This document shows, piece by piece, positions 52,891 through 61,873 of a stretch of 64,000 nt of DNA (its first letter is position 1; every line of letters starts with the position of its first letter). The stretch covers positions 1,860,001 to 1,924,000 of the forward strand of contig NZ_CP053435.1 of assembly GCF_013127955.1 (NCBI RefSeq). Direction: 5' to 3'. The notes beneath the pieces are model-generated. The model did no database searches. It was not told the DNA's origin and saw only the letters and a program-made list of their open reading frames with translations. The translations under genes were made by a program, and so were the position numbers. The stretch is from Spirosoma taeanense (lineage in GTDB: Bacteria > Bacteroidota > Bacteroidia > Cytophagales > Spirosomataceae).

Positions 52891-53937
52891 ATGAACAACA
52901 TGGAAACGGAGCCAGAAACGGCCTTATCATCGAGCCGAATTATGGAAGCGGGTATGGGTTTCCGGGCTTCTCAAACCCTGCTGACAGCCATTAAACTCAA
53001 TCTGTTTACCGAGCTGGGCGATGACTCTGTTGAGGCAAGTGAGCTTAAAAACCGGGTTCAGCTTCATTCTCCGGCTATGCTCGATTTTCTGGATGCGCTG
53101 GTTGCCCTCGAGTTTCTACAGCGGGAAGGCACCGGCCGGGAAGCCCGGTATGCCAATACGGCCGAGACCCGGCTATTCCTCCACCGGGGGAGTCCGGCCT
53201 ATATCGGTGGACTGCTGGAAATGGCCAACGACCGCTTATATCCGTTCTGGGCAAATCTGGAAGAAGCGCTGCATACCGACAAACCCCAGCATGAAGCGAA
53301 ATTCATCGACCGGCCCCTGTTTGACGTGATTTACGACGACCCGGCCATTCTGGAGCAGTTCCTCAACGCCATGGCGGGCGCTCAACTGGGCGGCTTTATG
53401 GCCCTGGCCGAGAAATTTGATTTCAGCCGGTTCCGGTCAATGTGCGACGTGGGTGGAGCTAATGCCATGTTGTCTGTCTGCGTTGCCGGGCAGCATCCGC
53501 ACCTCCGCTGCCTGTCGCTCGATTTGCCGTCGGTTGTGCCGGTCGCCCAGAAAACCGTCGATCAGTTCGGCCTCAGTAAGCAGATTCGGGTGGGCAGCAT
53601 TGACTTTATGACGCAGGAATTTCCAGAGACTGACATTATCATGATGGGTAATATTCTGCATGATTGCAGTCTGGAAGACAAACAGATGCTCATCCGGAAA
53701 GCGTATGATGCCTTGCCATCGGGTGGAGCGCTGATTGTAATCGAAAACATTATCGACGATGACCGAAAACGTAATGCCTTTGGTCTTCTCATGTCGTTGA
53801 ATATGTTCATGGAAACCGAAAGCGGCTTTGACTTTACATACGCTGACTTTCAGGCGTGGGCAGCGAAGGCCGGTTTTGAATCGACCGAAAAACTCTCGCT
53901 GGTGGGACCTTCCAGTGCCGTAATCGCTTATAAATAA
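52891..53937 (+). CDS. SAM-dependent O-methyltransferase (COMT/hydroxyneurosporene-type)
   Basis: A 348-residue small-molecule methyltransferase. The N-terminal 95 residues form the winged-helix dimerisation domain of the plant-COMT/CrtF type (GMGFRASQTLLTAIKLNLFTEL). The SAM fold follows, with CDVGGANAMLSVCVA, LSLDLPSVVPVA, and MGNILHDCSLEDKQMLIRKA. The glycine-rich loop is DVGGANA rather than the usual DVGGGxG, which may still bind SAM. Substrate unknown: family members modify phenolics, carotenoids and polyketides. It stands alone with an AT-rich region upstream and a terminator downstream. Confidence 0.82.
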   Translation: MNNMETEPETALSSSRIMEAGMGFRASQTLLTAIKLNLFTELGDDSVEASELKNRVQLHSPAMLDFLDALVALEFLQREGTGREARYANTAETRLFLHRGSPAYIGGLLEMANDRLYPFWANLEEALHTDKPQHEAKFIDRPLFDVIYDDPAILEQFLNAMAGAQLGGFMALAEKFDFSRFRSMCDVGGANAMLSVCVAGQHPHLRCLSLDLPSVVPVAQKTVDQFGLSKQIRVGSIDFMTQEFPETDIIMMGNILHDCSLEDKQMLIRKAYDALPSGGALIVIENIIDDDRKRNAFGLLMSLNMFMETESGFDFTYADFQAWAAKAGFESTEKLSLVGPSSAVIAYK

Positions 53938-53965
53938 ATTTATCAGATAGTAGAAGGAAGGTTAT

Positions 53966-53996
53966 AGGCGTAGCCTGGCGCTACGCCTTTTTTTTG
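53966..53996 (+). terminator. Terminator of O-methyltransferase gene
   Basis: AGGCGTAGC at 53966-53974 pairs with GCTACGCCT at 53980-53988 with a 5-nt loop, followed by a run of T's to 53995. Confidence 0.9.
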
Positions 53997-54139
53997 TGAA
54001 TATGTTGCGCGGAACGATTGTCAATTATCTGACAATCAGAAGGGTATTTGTTATAGATGGCAGGTTGTAAGTCAGGTGGTAGCTACTAGTTTTAGGAAAA
54101 AGACGATTTGGTTAGTTATACAGTACGAACCCCATATTT

Positions 54140-55489
54140 ATGCAATCCTTCGATCTTATTGTGATTGGGACCGGTTCTGCCGGTAAAACAGTCGCTCAGA
54201 CTGTTCGGGAAGCCGGTAAAACCGTAGCCATTATTGATAAATTACCTTTCGGCGGCACCTGCTCGCAACGGGGGTGCGATCCTAAAAAAGTGCTGGTGGG
54301 CGCGGCCGAGATTGTCGCCCGTTCGGAGCAGATGCTGGACAAAGGCATTTCAGCCGTACCCGCAATCGACTGGCCGGCGCTGATGGCCTTCAAGAAGACG
54401 TTCACCGATCCCATACCGGAAAATACCGAGAAAAAATTTGTCGATCTGGGTATCCAGTCGTTTCACGGTACGGCTACGTTTCTATCGGCCAATACCCTAC
54501 GCGTTGGGGATGACGAGCTAACGGCAAAGCAAATAGTGATTGCGGCAGGCGCTAAACCCCAGCCGCTGAACATTCCGGGCGAAGCGCTGCTGATTGACAG
54601 TACGCAGTTTCTTGAACTGCCGGAGCTGCCACGCGAAATCGTGATGGTTGGCGGAGGCTACATTGCCTTCGAGTTTGCCCATATTGCCGCCCGCGCAGGA
54701 GCAAACGTAACTATTGTGCACAGAGGTAAACGCCCGCTGGAAGGCTTTGATGCCGACCTGGTTAACCTGCTGGTTAAGGGCGTGGAGGCCATTGGTATCC
54801 GGATCGTGCTGGAAGCGAACGTAACCAGAGTTGAAGGCGAACCCGGCGATCTGACCGTTCATTACGACCGACAGGGGACCTGTGAGTCGGTAGCAGCCGG
54901 GCTGGTCGTTCACGCGGCTGGTCGTGTGGCCGATGTGGCTGAGCTGGCGCTGGAGAAAGCGGGCGTTGAGGTAGGCGAGAAGGGTGTAAAGGTCAATGCG
55001 CACCTGCAAAGCGTCTCGAACCCGGCGGTGTATGCCTGCGGAGACGTAGCCGATAAGGGACTGCCTCTTACGCCTATGGCCAGTTATGAAGGACGGCTTG
55101 TGGCCGAAAATATACTCAACAGCAATCGGCAAACCTTCGATAGTGACCCCGTTCCGACAACGGTATTTACGGTGCCGCCCATGGCCTCCATTGGTTTAAC
55201 CGAAGAGCAGGCCCGGAAGCAGGGACGTAAAGTGAAAGTGCTGTTCCAGGAAACCAAAGACTGGTATAGCAACCGGCGCATTAATGAACCGGTGGCGGGA
55301 TTCAAGACGATCGTCGATGAAGAGTCCGGGCAACTGCTGGGGGCACACCTGCTGGGAGCGGGCAGCGACGAAGTAATTAATCTCTTTGCGCTGGCCATGA
55401 AACATCAGATTCCGGCAAAAGCCCTGGGCGATATGCTATTTGCTTACCCCACGCACGGGTCTGACCTGAGCTATATGCTACCCGACTAG
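54140..55489 (+). CDS. NAD(P)/FAD-dependent disulfide reductase family oxidoreductase
   Basis: A 449-residue flavoprotein of the glutathione/mercuric reductase and dihydrolipoamide dehydrogenase family. The FAD-binding start is LIVIGTGSAGKTVAQ, the redox-active disulfide region FGGTCSQRGCDPKK (Cys pair five apart), the NAD(P) motif MVGGGYIAFEFAHIAARAG, the second FAD motif YACGDVADKG and the C-terminal dimer region with an ATHGS-like YPTHGSDLSY (catalytic His). Spacing supports a working enzyme; the substrate could be glutathione-like thiols or another disulfide. Its last 113 bp overlap the convergent SGNH gene. Confidence 0.88.
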   Translation: MQSFDLIVIGTGSAGKTVAQTVREAGKTVAIIDKLPFGGTCSQRGCDPKKVLVGAAEIVARSEQMLDKGISAVPAIDWPALMAFKKTFTDPIPENTEKKFVDLGIQSFHGTATFLSANTLRVGDDELTAKQIVIAAGAKPQPLNIPGEALLIDSTQFLELPELPREIVMVGGGYIAFEFAHIAARAGANVTIVHRGKRPLEGFDADLVNLLVKGVEAIGIRIVLEANVTRVEGEPGDLTVHYDRQGTCESVAAGLVVHAAGRVADVAELALEKAGVEVGEKGVKVNAHLQSVSNPAVYACGDVADKGLPLTPMASYEGRLVAENILNSNRQTFDSDPVPTTVFTVPPMASIGLTEEQARKQGRKVKVLFQETKDWYSNRRINEPVAGFKTIVDEESGQLLGAHLLGAGSDEVINLFALAMKHQIPAKALGDMLFAYPTHGSDLSYMLPD

Positions 55490-56897
55490 GTTTACGTCGA
55501 TCGGGCAGACCGATTAATTTCCGGTAAACCGGATGATGCAGCAACGCATTGGCGGCAAACTGTTCGCCTTGTTTAGACCAGTGTCCATCACAGGCGACGT
55601 AAAGTTCAGCCAGATTGTGCTCATAGGCGAGAAATCTGGGGGCAAGTGGAATAAAGCCAATCTGTTGTCGCCTGCAAAAATCAGCGAGTACCGCGTCGAT
55701 CCGATTTGACTTTCCCTGCTTCAGGGCTTTCAGGTCGGGCAGCGTTGGCAACGACACAATCAGGACTTTCTTTCCGCGGGCCTCCTGTATCAACTGATTC
55801 AGGGAATGGCGAACATATTGCCATTCCTGATCGCTGAACTGCTCGTACTTCGTATACTCACCTGCCAGATAATCGCTGGATTGCCTTTCCCCCAGTAAGC
55901 GAAACAGGCTGGAGTTCATCAAAACATCCGCCTTGAGTTTATTACTGAGGGAAAGAGCTGTGTATAAGGAGTCAACAATCTTCAGAAGCGACGCACTCGT
56001 GTGATTCCCATAAAAAATGGATTGCCCAACGTTCGCCAGGCTGTAACGTAATGTGTAGTTGGGATAGTTTCCCTGCCAATAGGGTACGTATTTAGGCCAG
56101 TCAACGAGGGTGTATAACCGCTGTTCGTTTAAAATCTCGAAATCATTGGCGGGAAGGAAGCCAATAATCAGCACATCGGCGCAAAAGGCTTTTGCTACGC
56201 CTTTGTACATTAAGTAATAATTGACCGGGTTAGAACCATTTACGGCGAAATTAAGGTGTTCAAGTCCCGTTTCACGCTCCAGAATCGAGCTGCATCGATC
56301 CGGCTCGTTAACCATATAGCCTTCCATGAAGGAATCGCCCAGGATGGCAATGCGTTTTTTCTGCGGAGCTGGATTGACCACTTCCCGCTGTCGATCCAGG
56401 CCGCCCACCGAATTGGATATCCGCCATAACGAGTCACCTGCGCAATTAACAACGGTCTGGCAATCGTTGGGCAGGTGCATCCGCCCGGCAACAGGATTGA
56501 GGTCACCCGCTGGAAAAGGTTTGATCGAAGCCACACCGGGTGAAACGTAAAATCGGCGAAAGACAAACGGTTCACTCTTGACGAAGTCAAACGCCAGCGC
56601 CAAATGACCAATGACTTCTACTACAACCAGCACGAACAGAACCGATAGGAATGATAAGGATATGTTCTGGACGGTTTTGAACGTAGACAGTAGGCCTACA
56701 CTGAACAACAGCCCCAGACAGTTCAGAATCAGTAAAACACCGACTACATTCTGATAGGCTATGTTTCCTGCCAGTCCATCCGCGTTACCCCTCACCTGAT
56801 CATAGATAGACGTAAGCCCAAATAAACCAAGTAATAGTATGGCTGAAGCGCCCCAGAAGCAGGCTGCTTTTTCCATACGTAGGGTATGGTTATTCAT
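55377..56897 (-). CDS. Membrane SGNH/GDSL hydrolase-like protein
   Basis: A 506-residue protein. Three membrane helices lie within the first 105 residues (about 12-30, 48-68, 78-103). The extracytoplasmic domain carries AILGDSFMEGY (block I Ser), the FAVNGSNPVNYYLMY region (block II/III Gly, Asn) and CDGHWSKQGEQFAANAL (block V Asp-x-x-His, here DGHWS). That is the SGNH triad arrangement, as in O-antigen or alginate acetyl-transfer proteins. The last 37 residues are coded opposite the end of the oxidoreductase gene and may not be conserved. It is followed upstream (56898 on) by an AT-rich spacer. Confidence 0.78.
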   Translation of the reverse strand: MNNHTLRMEKAACFWGASAILLLGLFGLTSIYDQVRGNADGLAGNIAYQNVVGVLLILNCLGLLFSVGLLSTFKTVQNISLSFLSVLFVLVVVEVIGHLALAFDFVKSEPFVFRRFYVSPGVASIKPFPAGDLNPVAGRMHLPNDCQTVVNCAGDSLWRISNSVGGLDRQREVVNPAPQKKRIAILGDSFMEGYMVNEPDRCSSILERETGLEHLNFAVNGSNPVNYYLMYKGVAKAFCADVLIIGFLPANDFEILNEQRLYTLVDWPKYVPYWQGNYPNYTLRYSLANVGQSIFYGNHTSASLLKIVDSLYTALSLSNKLKADVLMNSSLFRLLGERQSSDYLAGEYTKYEQFSDQEWQYVRHSLNQLIQEARGKKVLIVSLPTLPDLKALKQGKSNRIDAVLADFCRRQQIGFIPLAPRFLAYEHNLAELYVACDGHWSKQGEQFAANALLHHPVYRKLIGLPDRRKPSRVAYSSGQTRAWGKQIAYRPGLLPESDVSWPAQRD

Positions 56898-57204
56898 AGA
56901 CTTACAGTGCTAAAGAAGTTTATTAATCAGACAGGTCATCAATGGAAAAGCGTTGTCAGCTACCGGTCCGAAGCCCTAATTTGAGTAAATATAGACTAGC
57001 ATTAAATCAGGAGAAGCGCTTAGTATTTGCCTTGCTTAACTAGCTAGGAAAAGAAAACAGCGAAATAGTGCTCTTTTTTAATGAATGTACCTTATAATCA
57101 ATAGATACCAGATAAGTAAGGGCGCACTTTATTTAAAGGTAAAAACCAGGCGCCCAGATCAAGCGTTTTCTTCCTGTCTGCTTTAATGAGTAACCCTGCT
57201 CCTG
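56898..57204. other. AT-rich divergent spacer
   Basis: This 307-bp region between the divergent SGNH and TlpA-like genes is AT-rich, especially 57000-57130. It has no gene-like ORF, no RNA gene and no strong hairpin. It presumably holds promoters for both genes, but I find no exact TAnnTTTG match. Confidence 0.45.
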
Positions 57205-57702
57205 ATGGTGTCCACTATACCGATACGCTGTATTCTCGCTGCCAGCCTGCTGTCTGGAGTTACGCTGGCGCAGGATCAGTCGATAAAAATTATCGAGCTG
57301 GCGCAACTGAAGCAGGTGCTGGACCAGCCGGACGATACGCTGCGCGTGGTGAATTTCTGGGCGACCTGGTGCATGCCCTGCGTTAAGGAACTGCCTCATT
57401 TTGAGGCTATACGGCGGGCCTACTTGGGCAGGAAGGTGAGTGTATTACTGGTGAGTATGGACGACAGAAAAGACCTGAACACCAAAGTGATACCATTTGT
57501 CCGTAAACGTGGGATTCGATCGCGGGTGGTCCTGCTAGATGAACCAGACCCTAACAGCTGGATCGATCAGATAGCGCCGGAGTGGTCGGGTGCCTTACCG
57601 ATGACCTTGATTGTCAATGCGAAACAAAAGCGCCGTACGTTTATTGGAAAAGCCCTAAAAGCTGGAGAACTTGGCGTAATCATTAACGCCCACAAACTCT
57701 AA
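57205..57702 (+). CDS. TlpA-like periplasmic thiol-disulfide protein
   Basis: A 165-residue exported thioredoxin-fold protein. Residues 1-23 are a signal peptide ending near GVTLAQD. The active site is WATWCMPC at about residues 53-60, followed by VKELPHFEAIRRAY, the TlpA/ResA pattern. The cis-Pro is in SGALPMTLIV. It likely reduces disulfides or c-type cytochrome thiols outside the cytoplasm. A redoxin gene follows 14 bp on, so the two are probably one transcript. Confidence 0.85.
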   Translation: MVSTIPIRCILAASLLSGVTLAQDQSIKIIELAQLKQVLDQPDDTLRVVNFWATWCMPCVKELPHFEAIRRAYLGRKVSVLLVSMDDRKDLNTKVIPFVRKRGIRSRVVLLDEPDPNSWIDQIAPEWSGALPMTLIVNAKQKRRTFIGKALKAGELGVIINAHKL

Positions 57703-57715
57703 AACGCTGCTCGTC

Positions 57716-58333
57716 ATGAGAAGGACTCTGTTATTTTCAGGTTTCGCACTAGTGCTACTAATGTCGCTGCTGAGTGCTCGGCTGGTATCGGACGGTTATA
57801 AAGTTGGGGATGTAATTCAGGATTTCAAGCTGAAGAATGTAGACGGTAAAACGGTTTCACTGGCCGATAAGCCGGCGAAAGTATACATCATCGCCTTTAC
57901 CTGCAACACCTGCCCGGTCGCTAAAGCGTATGAAAATCGAATTATCGCCCTGAACGAGCAATTTGCGCCTAAAGGCTATCCGGTTGTGGCTATTCAATCC
58001 AACGACGCTGAACAGTCGCCCGGCGATTCGTATGGAGCCATGCAGCAGCGGGCCAGCAACAGGAAGTACGCATTCCCTTATCTGCACGACGAGACGCAGG
58101 CCGTTGCGCGGGCATTTGGTGCCACCAATACGCCCCACCTGTTTGTGGTTCAGCGGCAGGGTGACCAATACCGGGTCGCTTATATTGGCGCTATTGACAA
58201 CAGCCAGCGGGATGCGGCCGGGGCCACCCGAAAGTATGTCGAAGAAGCGGTTAACGAACTGCTGGCGGGTAAACCCGTAACGACGACTTCAGCTAAAGCC
58301 ATCGGCTGCGGCATTAAATGGAAGGACGCTTAA
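57716..58333 (+). CDS. Redoxin (AhpC/TSA-like) thioredoxin-family protein
   Basis: A 205-residue exported protein. The N-terminus RRTLLFSGFALVLLMSLLSARL is a signal or membrane anchor. The thioredoxin-fold part shows VGDVIQDFKLKNVDGKTVSL and the active site FTCNTCPVAKAYENR (CxxC), typical of the redoxin group paired with TlpA-like genes in Bacteroidota. TNTPHLFVVQR holds the cis-Pro. It is the second gene after the TlpA-like gene and ends before a large hairpin. Confidence 0.85.
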   Translation: MRRTLLFSGFALVLLMSLLSARLVSDGYKVGDVIQDFKLKNVDGKTVSLADKPAKVYIIAFTCNTCPVAKAYENRIIALNEQFAPKGYPVVAIQSNDAEQSPGDSYGAMQQRASNRKYAFPYLHDETQAVARAFGATNTPHLFVVQRQGDQYRVAYIGAIDNSQRDAAGATRKYVEEAVNELLAGKPVTTTSAKAIGCGIKWKDA

Positions 58334-58345
58334 TTGATTTCGGAT

Positions 58346-58402
58346 AGAAAGCATCAGAGGCCGTATGAGCAGAATCTGCTTATGCGGCCTCTGATGCTTT
58401 CT
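58346..58402. terminator. 28-bp hairpin between redoxin and Fe-S genes
   Basis: Arms 58346-58373 and 58375-58402 (core GCATCAGAGGCC) pair over 28 bases with a single-base centre; two positions are G-T wobbles, the rest perfect. It lies between convergent genes and ends in TTTCT on the plus strand. Confidence 0.85.
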
Positions 58403-58412
58403 AGACCAGAAC

Positions 58413-58679
58413 CTATATAGTCTTCGGTTGCAGGAACTCCGCGTTCTGGTAATACGTCAGGGCCTTCGAGGGACAGCGATCTACCTGCTCGGCAATGCGG
58501 TCGCTGCCAGCACCGGCCATGTTGACCCAGGGCCGGGCTTTCGGGTTAAACACCCTGAACAGCTGCGTCCAGCATAGTTTTGAGTGAATGCAGGCCGCGG
58601 GTTTCCAGACGACGGTAATCTCACCATTGGTGTATGTCTTTGTAATTCCAGGGCTCGGGTTCGGGCTAGCGGGGTCCAT
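58413..58679 (-). CDS. Divergent 4Fe-4S mono-cluster (Fer4_19-like) protein
   Basis: An 88-residue protein. The pattern TKTYTNGEITVVWKPAACIHSKLC, then RVFNPKARPWVN and DRCPSKALTYY, matches the (4Fe-4S) mono-cluster family Fer4_19. The visible Cys (ACIHSKLC and DRC) plus one more residue would bind the cluster. The ATG at 58679 is used because it lies just after the OsmC stop codon; an in-frame TTG is 4 codons earlier. The pairing with an OsmC gene suggests a joint redox or stress role, not proven. Confidence 0.78.
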   Translation of the reverse strand: MDPASPNPSPGITKTYTNGEITVVWKPAACIHSKLCWTQLFRVFNPKARPWVNMAGAGSDRIAEQVDRCPSKALTYYQNAEFLQPKTI

Positions 58680-58683
58680 GACA

Positions 58684-59088
58684 TCAGGCAAGTTGCTCGA
58701 CTAAGATAGTCTCAAAATCAATAGGCTCCTGTAACGCCCGGTGAATCGGGCACCGATCAGCCATTTCCAGCAGGCGTGCCCGCTGCGCATCGTCCAGATC
58801 CCCATTCAGGATCAGCCGCATCGTGAACAGCGACCGATGGGTTTTGTCATCCCGCGTGAAGTCAACGTGCGCCACCACCGAATCAAGCGGCCAGCCTTTC
58901 CGGTCGGCATACATCCGCACCGTAATGACGGTGCAGGAGGCCAGCGCCCCCGCCAGCAGTTCTCCCGGCCGCATGCCCCGGTCCTGCCCACCTACTTCAA
59001 CGGGTTCGTCAACGACAACGACCTGCGAATCGGTGGAAAGGTGGGTTTCATACGGGGTTCGCTCAATGCGGGCAGTGATAGTAGCCAT
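58684..59088 (-). CDS. OsmC-family peroxiredoxin-like protein
   Basis: A 134-residue protein of the OsmC/Ohr fold. The two conserved Cys are in LASCTVITVRMYADRKGW and DRCPIHRAL, and an Arg-Pro-Gly-Glu segment (MRPGELLAGAL) helps form the site. Such proteins reduce organic peroxides. The gene is 22 bp downstream of pyrE and ends 4 bp before the Fe-S gene's ATG, giving a likely pyrE-osmC-fer unit. Confidence 0.88.
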   Translation of the reverse strand: MATITARIERTPYETHLSTDSQVVVVDEPVEVGGQDRGMRPGELLAGALASCTVITVRMYADRKGWPLDSVVAHVDFTRDDKTHRSLFTMRLILNGDLDDAQRARLLEMADRCPIHRALQEPIDFETILVEQLA

Positions 59089-59109
59089 ATTCTTTAAACG
59101 ATGTCTCGA

Positions 59110-59748
59110 TTATTTTCCCCACTCAGCCGGATTCTGTCGCCAGGCTGCCAGCGACTCCATCGTATCCGCCGAAATATAGTCGAGTGCCTGAGCCTCGGTC
59201 AATAAGGCATCGTAATCGCTCAGACACACAAGCGGAACGTTTTTGGCCTCAAAGTTCTGCGCGGCAACCGGAAAGCCATAGGTGAAAATAGCGGCCATGC
59301 CTAACACCTCAGCCCCGGCCGTGCGTAACGCATCGACGACCTTGAGCGAGCTGCCGCCGGTCGAGATAAGGTCTTCAATGACGACCACACGCTGCCCGGT
59401 TTCCAGCCGGCCTTCAATCTGTTTGCCCATCCCATGCGCTTTGGGTTCCGGCCGGACGTAACAGTAAGGCAAACCCAGCGCATCGGCAACCAGCGCTCCC
59501 TGCGGAATACCCGCTGTGGCCACGCCCGCAATCACGTCAGCGGTCGGAAACTGCTGCCGGATGGCATCGGCCAGCGCCTGTTTGATGAAAGTACGAACCT
59601 CCGGAAAAGCGAGCGTAACGCGGTTGTCGCAGTAGATGGGGGATTTCCAGCCCGAACTCCACGTAAAGGGCGAACCCGGCTGAAGCCGGACCGCCTGCAC
59701 TGTCAGCAGGTGCCGGGCTACGACTTGTTGAATAGTTAATGAATTCAC
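59110..59748 (-). CDS. pyrE: Orotate phosphoribosyltransferase
   Basis: A 212-residue cytosolic enzyme joining orotate and PRPP to make OMP in pyrimidine synthesis. Recognisable parts are FTWSSGWKSPIYCDNR near the start, DVIAGVATAGIPQGALVADALG, PYCYVRPEPKAHG, and the PRPP motif VVVIEDLISTGGSSLK. The start is a GTG at 59748 (VNSLTIQQVVARHLL), giving the usual length; the frame upstream stays open to 59997 but has no ATG with family likeness. It is divergent from the histidine kinase gene. Confidence 0.93.
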   Translation of the reverse strand: MNSLTIQQVVARHLLTVQAVRLQPGSPFTWSSGWKSPIYCDNRVTLAFPEVRTFIKQALADAIRQQFPTADVIAGVATAGIPQGALVADALGLPYCYVRPEPKAHGMGKQIEGRLETGQRVVVIEDLISTGGSSLKVVDALRTAGAEVLGMAAIFTYGFPVAAQNFEAKNVPLVCLSDYDALLTEAQALDYISADTMESLAAWRQNPAEWGK

Positions 59749-59929
59749 AGATAACAGAAAGGTAATGGAATCAAATGTAGAAAAAGGGGCGCAGACCCTC
59801 TTCAATTTATCGGAATAATTACTAAAAAAGCAAATGTGATAAACCTCTTGTATCACAGCCAAGTAATGTATAGCTTGGTCAGAAATCTGCCATAAACTAA
59901 GTTTTTTCTGCTTCCTCTTTTGAACGATT

Positions 59930-61837
59930 ATGCTAGTAAATCTACCTGGGCAACCACCTGATTTGTTACTGGAGAGCGTGTTGCAGACGTCGCTCAATGG
60001 GATCGTGTTGTGCCGGGCTGTCCGGGATGCTATTGGACAGATTATCGATTTTCAGGTTGTTCGCTGCAATGACCGGGCTGCGGCAATGACGGGGCTGTCA
60101 ACGGCGCAGATGCTGAATGCTTCCATGCTAACGGTGGACCCGGATGGACTCATGAGTGGTATTTTCGAAAAATACCAGCAGGTGGTTGAAACCGGATTGC
60201 CTATGCACATTGAGCACTATTATAAGGGGGGCGATGTATGGATGGCGCAGTCTTTAGCCAGCTTTAACGACGGTGTGCTGGCTGCCTGGGCCGACGTAAC
60301 GGCACTTAAACGCGCAGAGCAGGCTCAATTACGTGAAACCGACCTGCTTCATACTATTCTGGACAATACCCAGACGGGAATTGCCGTCATGCGGTCGGTG
60401 CGTGACCGGTCTGGTAAGGTTGTTGATTTTACGTTTACGCACCTCAACCACGATGCGGGCCGTATGACCCAGCGCGACCGCACGCAACTGATTGGACAAC
60501 TGTATTCGGTTGCCTGGCCGAATGCCCGCACCAACGGCGTTCTGGACTGGCACATTCAGGTGGCTGAAACCGGTGAACCCCTTAAAATGAATGGCGTTCA
60601 TCTGCACGTTGATGGTTATGACGGTTGGTATAATATCCGGATTCGCCCGTTTAACGACGGCGTAATTGCCACGTTTGTCGACGTAACGCCCCTCAAACGA
60701 GCCGAACTGGCTAATCAGCAGCAGGCCGACCTGCTGCGGTCGGTGCTCGACAATTCATCCAGCATCATCATTGCCTTTCAGGCCATCCGCGACGAAGCGA
60801 CGAACCAGATTCTGGATTTTCGGTACATAGCCCAGAACGAGGCCAGTCGGCAAAGCGTCAACCGGACCGACGAGCAGGTGATTGGGCATACGATGCTCGA
60901 ATACTTCCCGCATGTGATTCCCACGGGCCTGTTTGACCGGTATGTACACGTTATTGAAACCGGGGAACCCGCCCGCTTCGAGCAGGAATACAACTACGAT
61001 CAGTTGAACAGTTGGTATGAAATTTCGGTAATGAAGTGGCATGACGGGTTTGTACTGACGCTCGTTGATATTACGGCCAGCAAAAGCCATCAGCAGCAAC
61101 TGGAGCAGGCCAATCGTGATCTGCAGAACGCCAACGAAAACCTGCGTCAGTTTGCCTACGTTGCCAGCCATGATTTGCAGGAGCCCCTGCGCAAAATTGT
61201 GGCCTTTGGCGATATGCTCCAGGATCAGTTTGCTGCTGAGCTGGGCGGGCTGGGGCAGGATATAATCAATCGGATGCAGTCGGCAACCGGCCGGATGTCG
61301 GCCCTGATTCGGGACGTACTGGCCTATTCGCGCATTACAACCCAACGGGAATCGTTTCAGTCTATCCCCCTGGAAAAGCTCCTCGCCGAAATTCGCCATG
61401 ATCTTAATCCGGAGTTTTGCGAGGTAAACGGCGTGCTGGAAACCGAATCTCTGCCAACTATTCGGGGCGATCGGGCTCAACTGAGCCAGTTGTTCACCAA
61501 CCTGCTGGTCAATTCCCTGAAATTCAGAATCCATAACCAGCCGGTTGTAATTCGGGTGACGTCCCGTCTGGTCACCGGACTGGAGGGACCTATCGGCCTG
61601 AACCCTATGGCGAAATACCACGAAATCAGCGTTCAGGACAACGGTATTGGTTTTGACAGCAAATATGCGGATCGCCTTTTCCGGGTTTTTCAGCGGCTGC
61701 ACACCCGTCAGGAATACAGTGGTACAGGCGTTGGTCTGGCCATTTGCCGGCGGGTCGCCGAAAATCATCGGGGCGCTATTGCTGCCTCCGGCCAGGCAGG
61801 GCGGGGCGCTACGTTCCGGGTTTATCTGCCCGAGTAG
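59930..61837 (+). CDS. Triple-PAS sensor histidine kinase
   Basis: A 635-residue soluble kinase. Three PAS-like sensory units are at about residues 13-127, 138-252 and 263-381; each ends with the D(V/I)T(A/P)xK linker pattern. A short coiled coil leads to the dimerisation domain with phosphoacceptor H414 (VASHDLQEPLRK). The ATP-binding domain has an N box LFTNLLVNSLKF, G1 VQDNGIGFD and G2 GTGVGLAIC. No membrane helix is present, so it senses a cytosolic signal. No response regulator is adjacent. Confidence 0.9.
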   Translation: MLVNLPGQPPDLLLESVLQTSLNGIVLCRAVRDAIGQIIDFQVVRCNDRAAAMTGLSTAQMLNASMLTVDPDGLMSGIFEKYQQVVETGLPMHIEHYYKGGDVWMAQSLASFNDGVLAAWADVTALKRAEQAQLRETDLLHTILDNTQTGIAVMRSVRDRSGKVVDFTFTHLNHDAGRMTQRDRTQLIGQLYSVAWPNARTNGVLDWHIQVAETGEPLKMNGVHLHVDGYDGWYNIRIRPFNDGVIATFVDVTPLKRAELANQQQADLLRSVLDNSSSIIIAFQAIRDEATNQILDFRYIAQNEASRQSVNRTDEQVIGHTMLEYFPHVIPTGLFDRYVHVIETGEPARFEQEYNYDQLNSWYEISVMKWHDGFVLTLVDITASKSHQQQLEQANRDLQNANENLRQFAYVASHDLQEPLRKIVAFGDMLQDQFAAELGGLGQDIINRMQSATGRMSALIRDVLAYSRITTQRESFQSIPLEKLLAEIRHDLNPEFCEVNGVLETESLPTIRGDRAQLSQLFTNLLVNSLKFRIHNQPVVIRVTSRLVTGLEGPIGLNPMAKYHEISVQDNGIGFDSKYADRLFRVFQRLHTRQEYSGTGVGLAICRRVAENHRGAIAASGQAGRGATFRVYLPE

Positions 61838-61873
61838 CGGTTGACCGGAAGAACTCTGTTCGGGTAAATTCGG

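Noticed and set aside
60755..61768. 337-codon open frame on the minus strand opposite the histidine kinase
   Set aside because: It lies wholly inside a gene with complete kinase motifs on the other strand and has no protein-like features.
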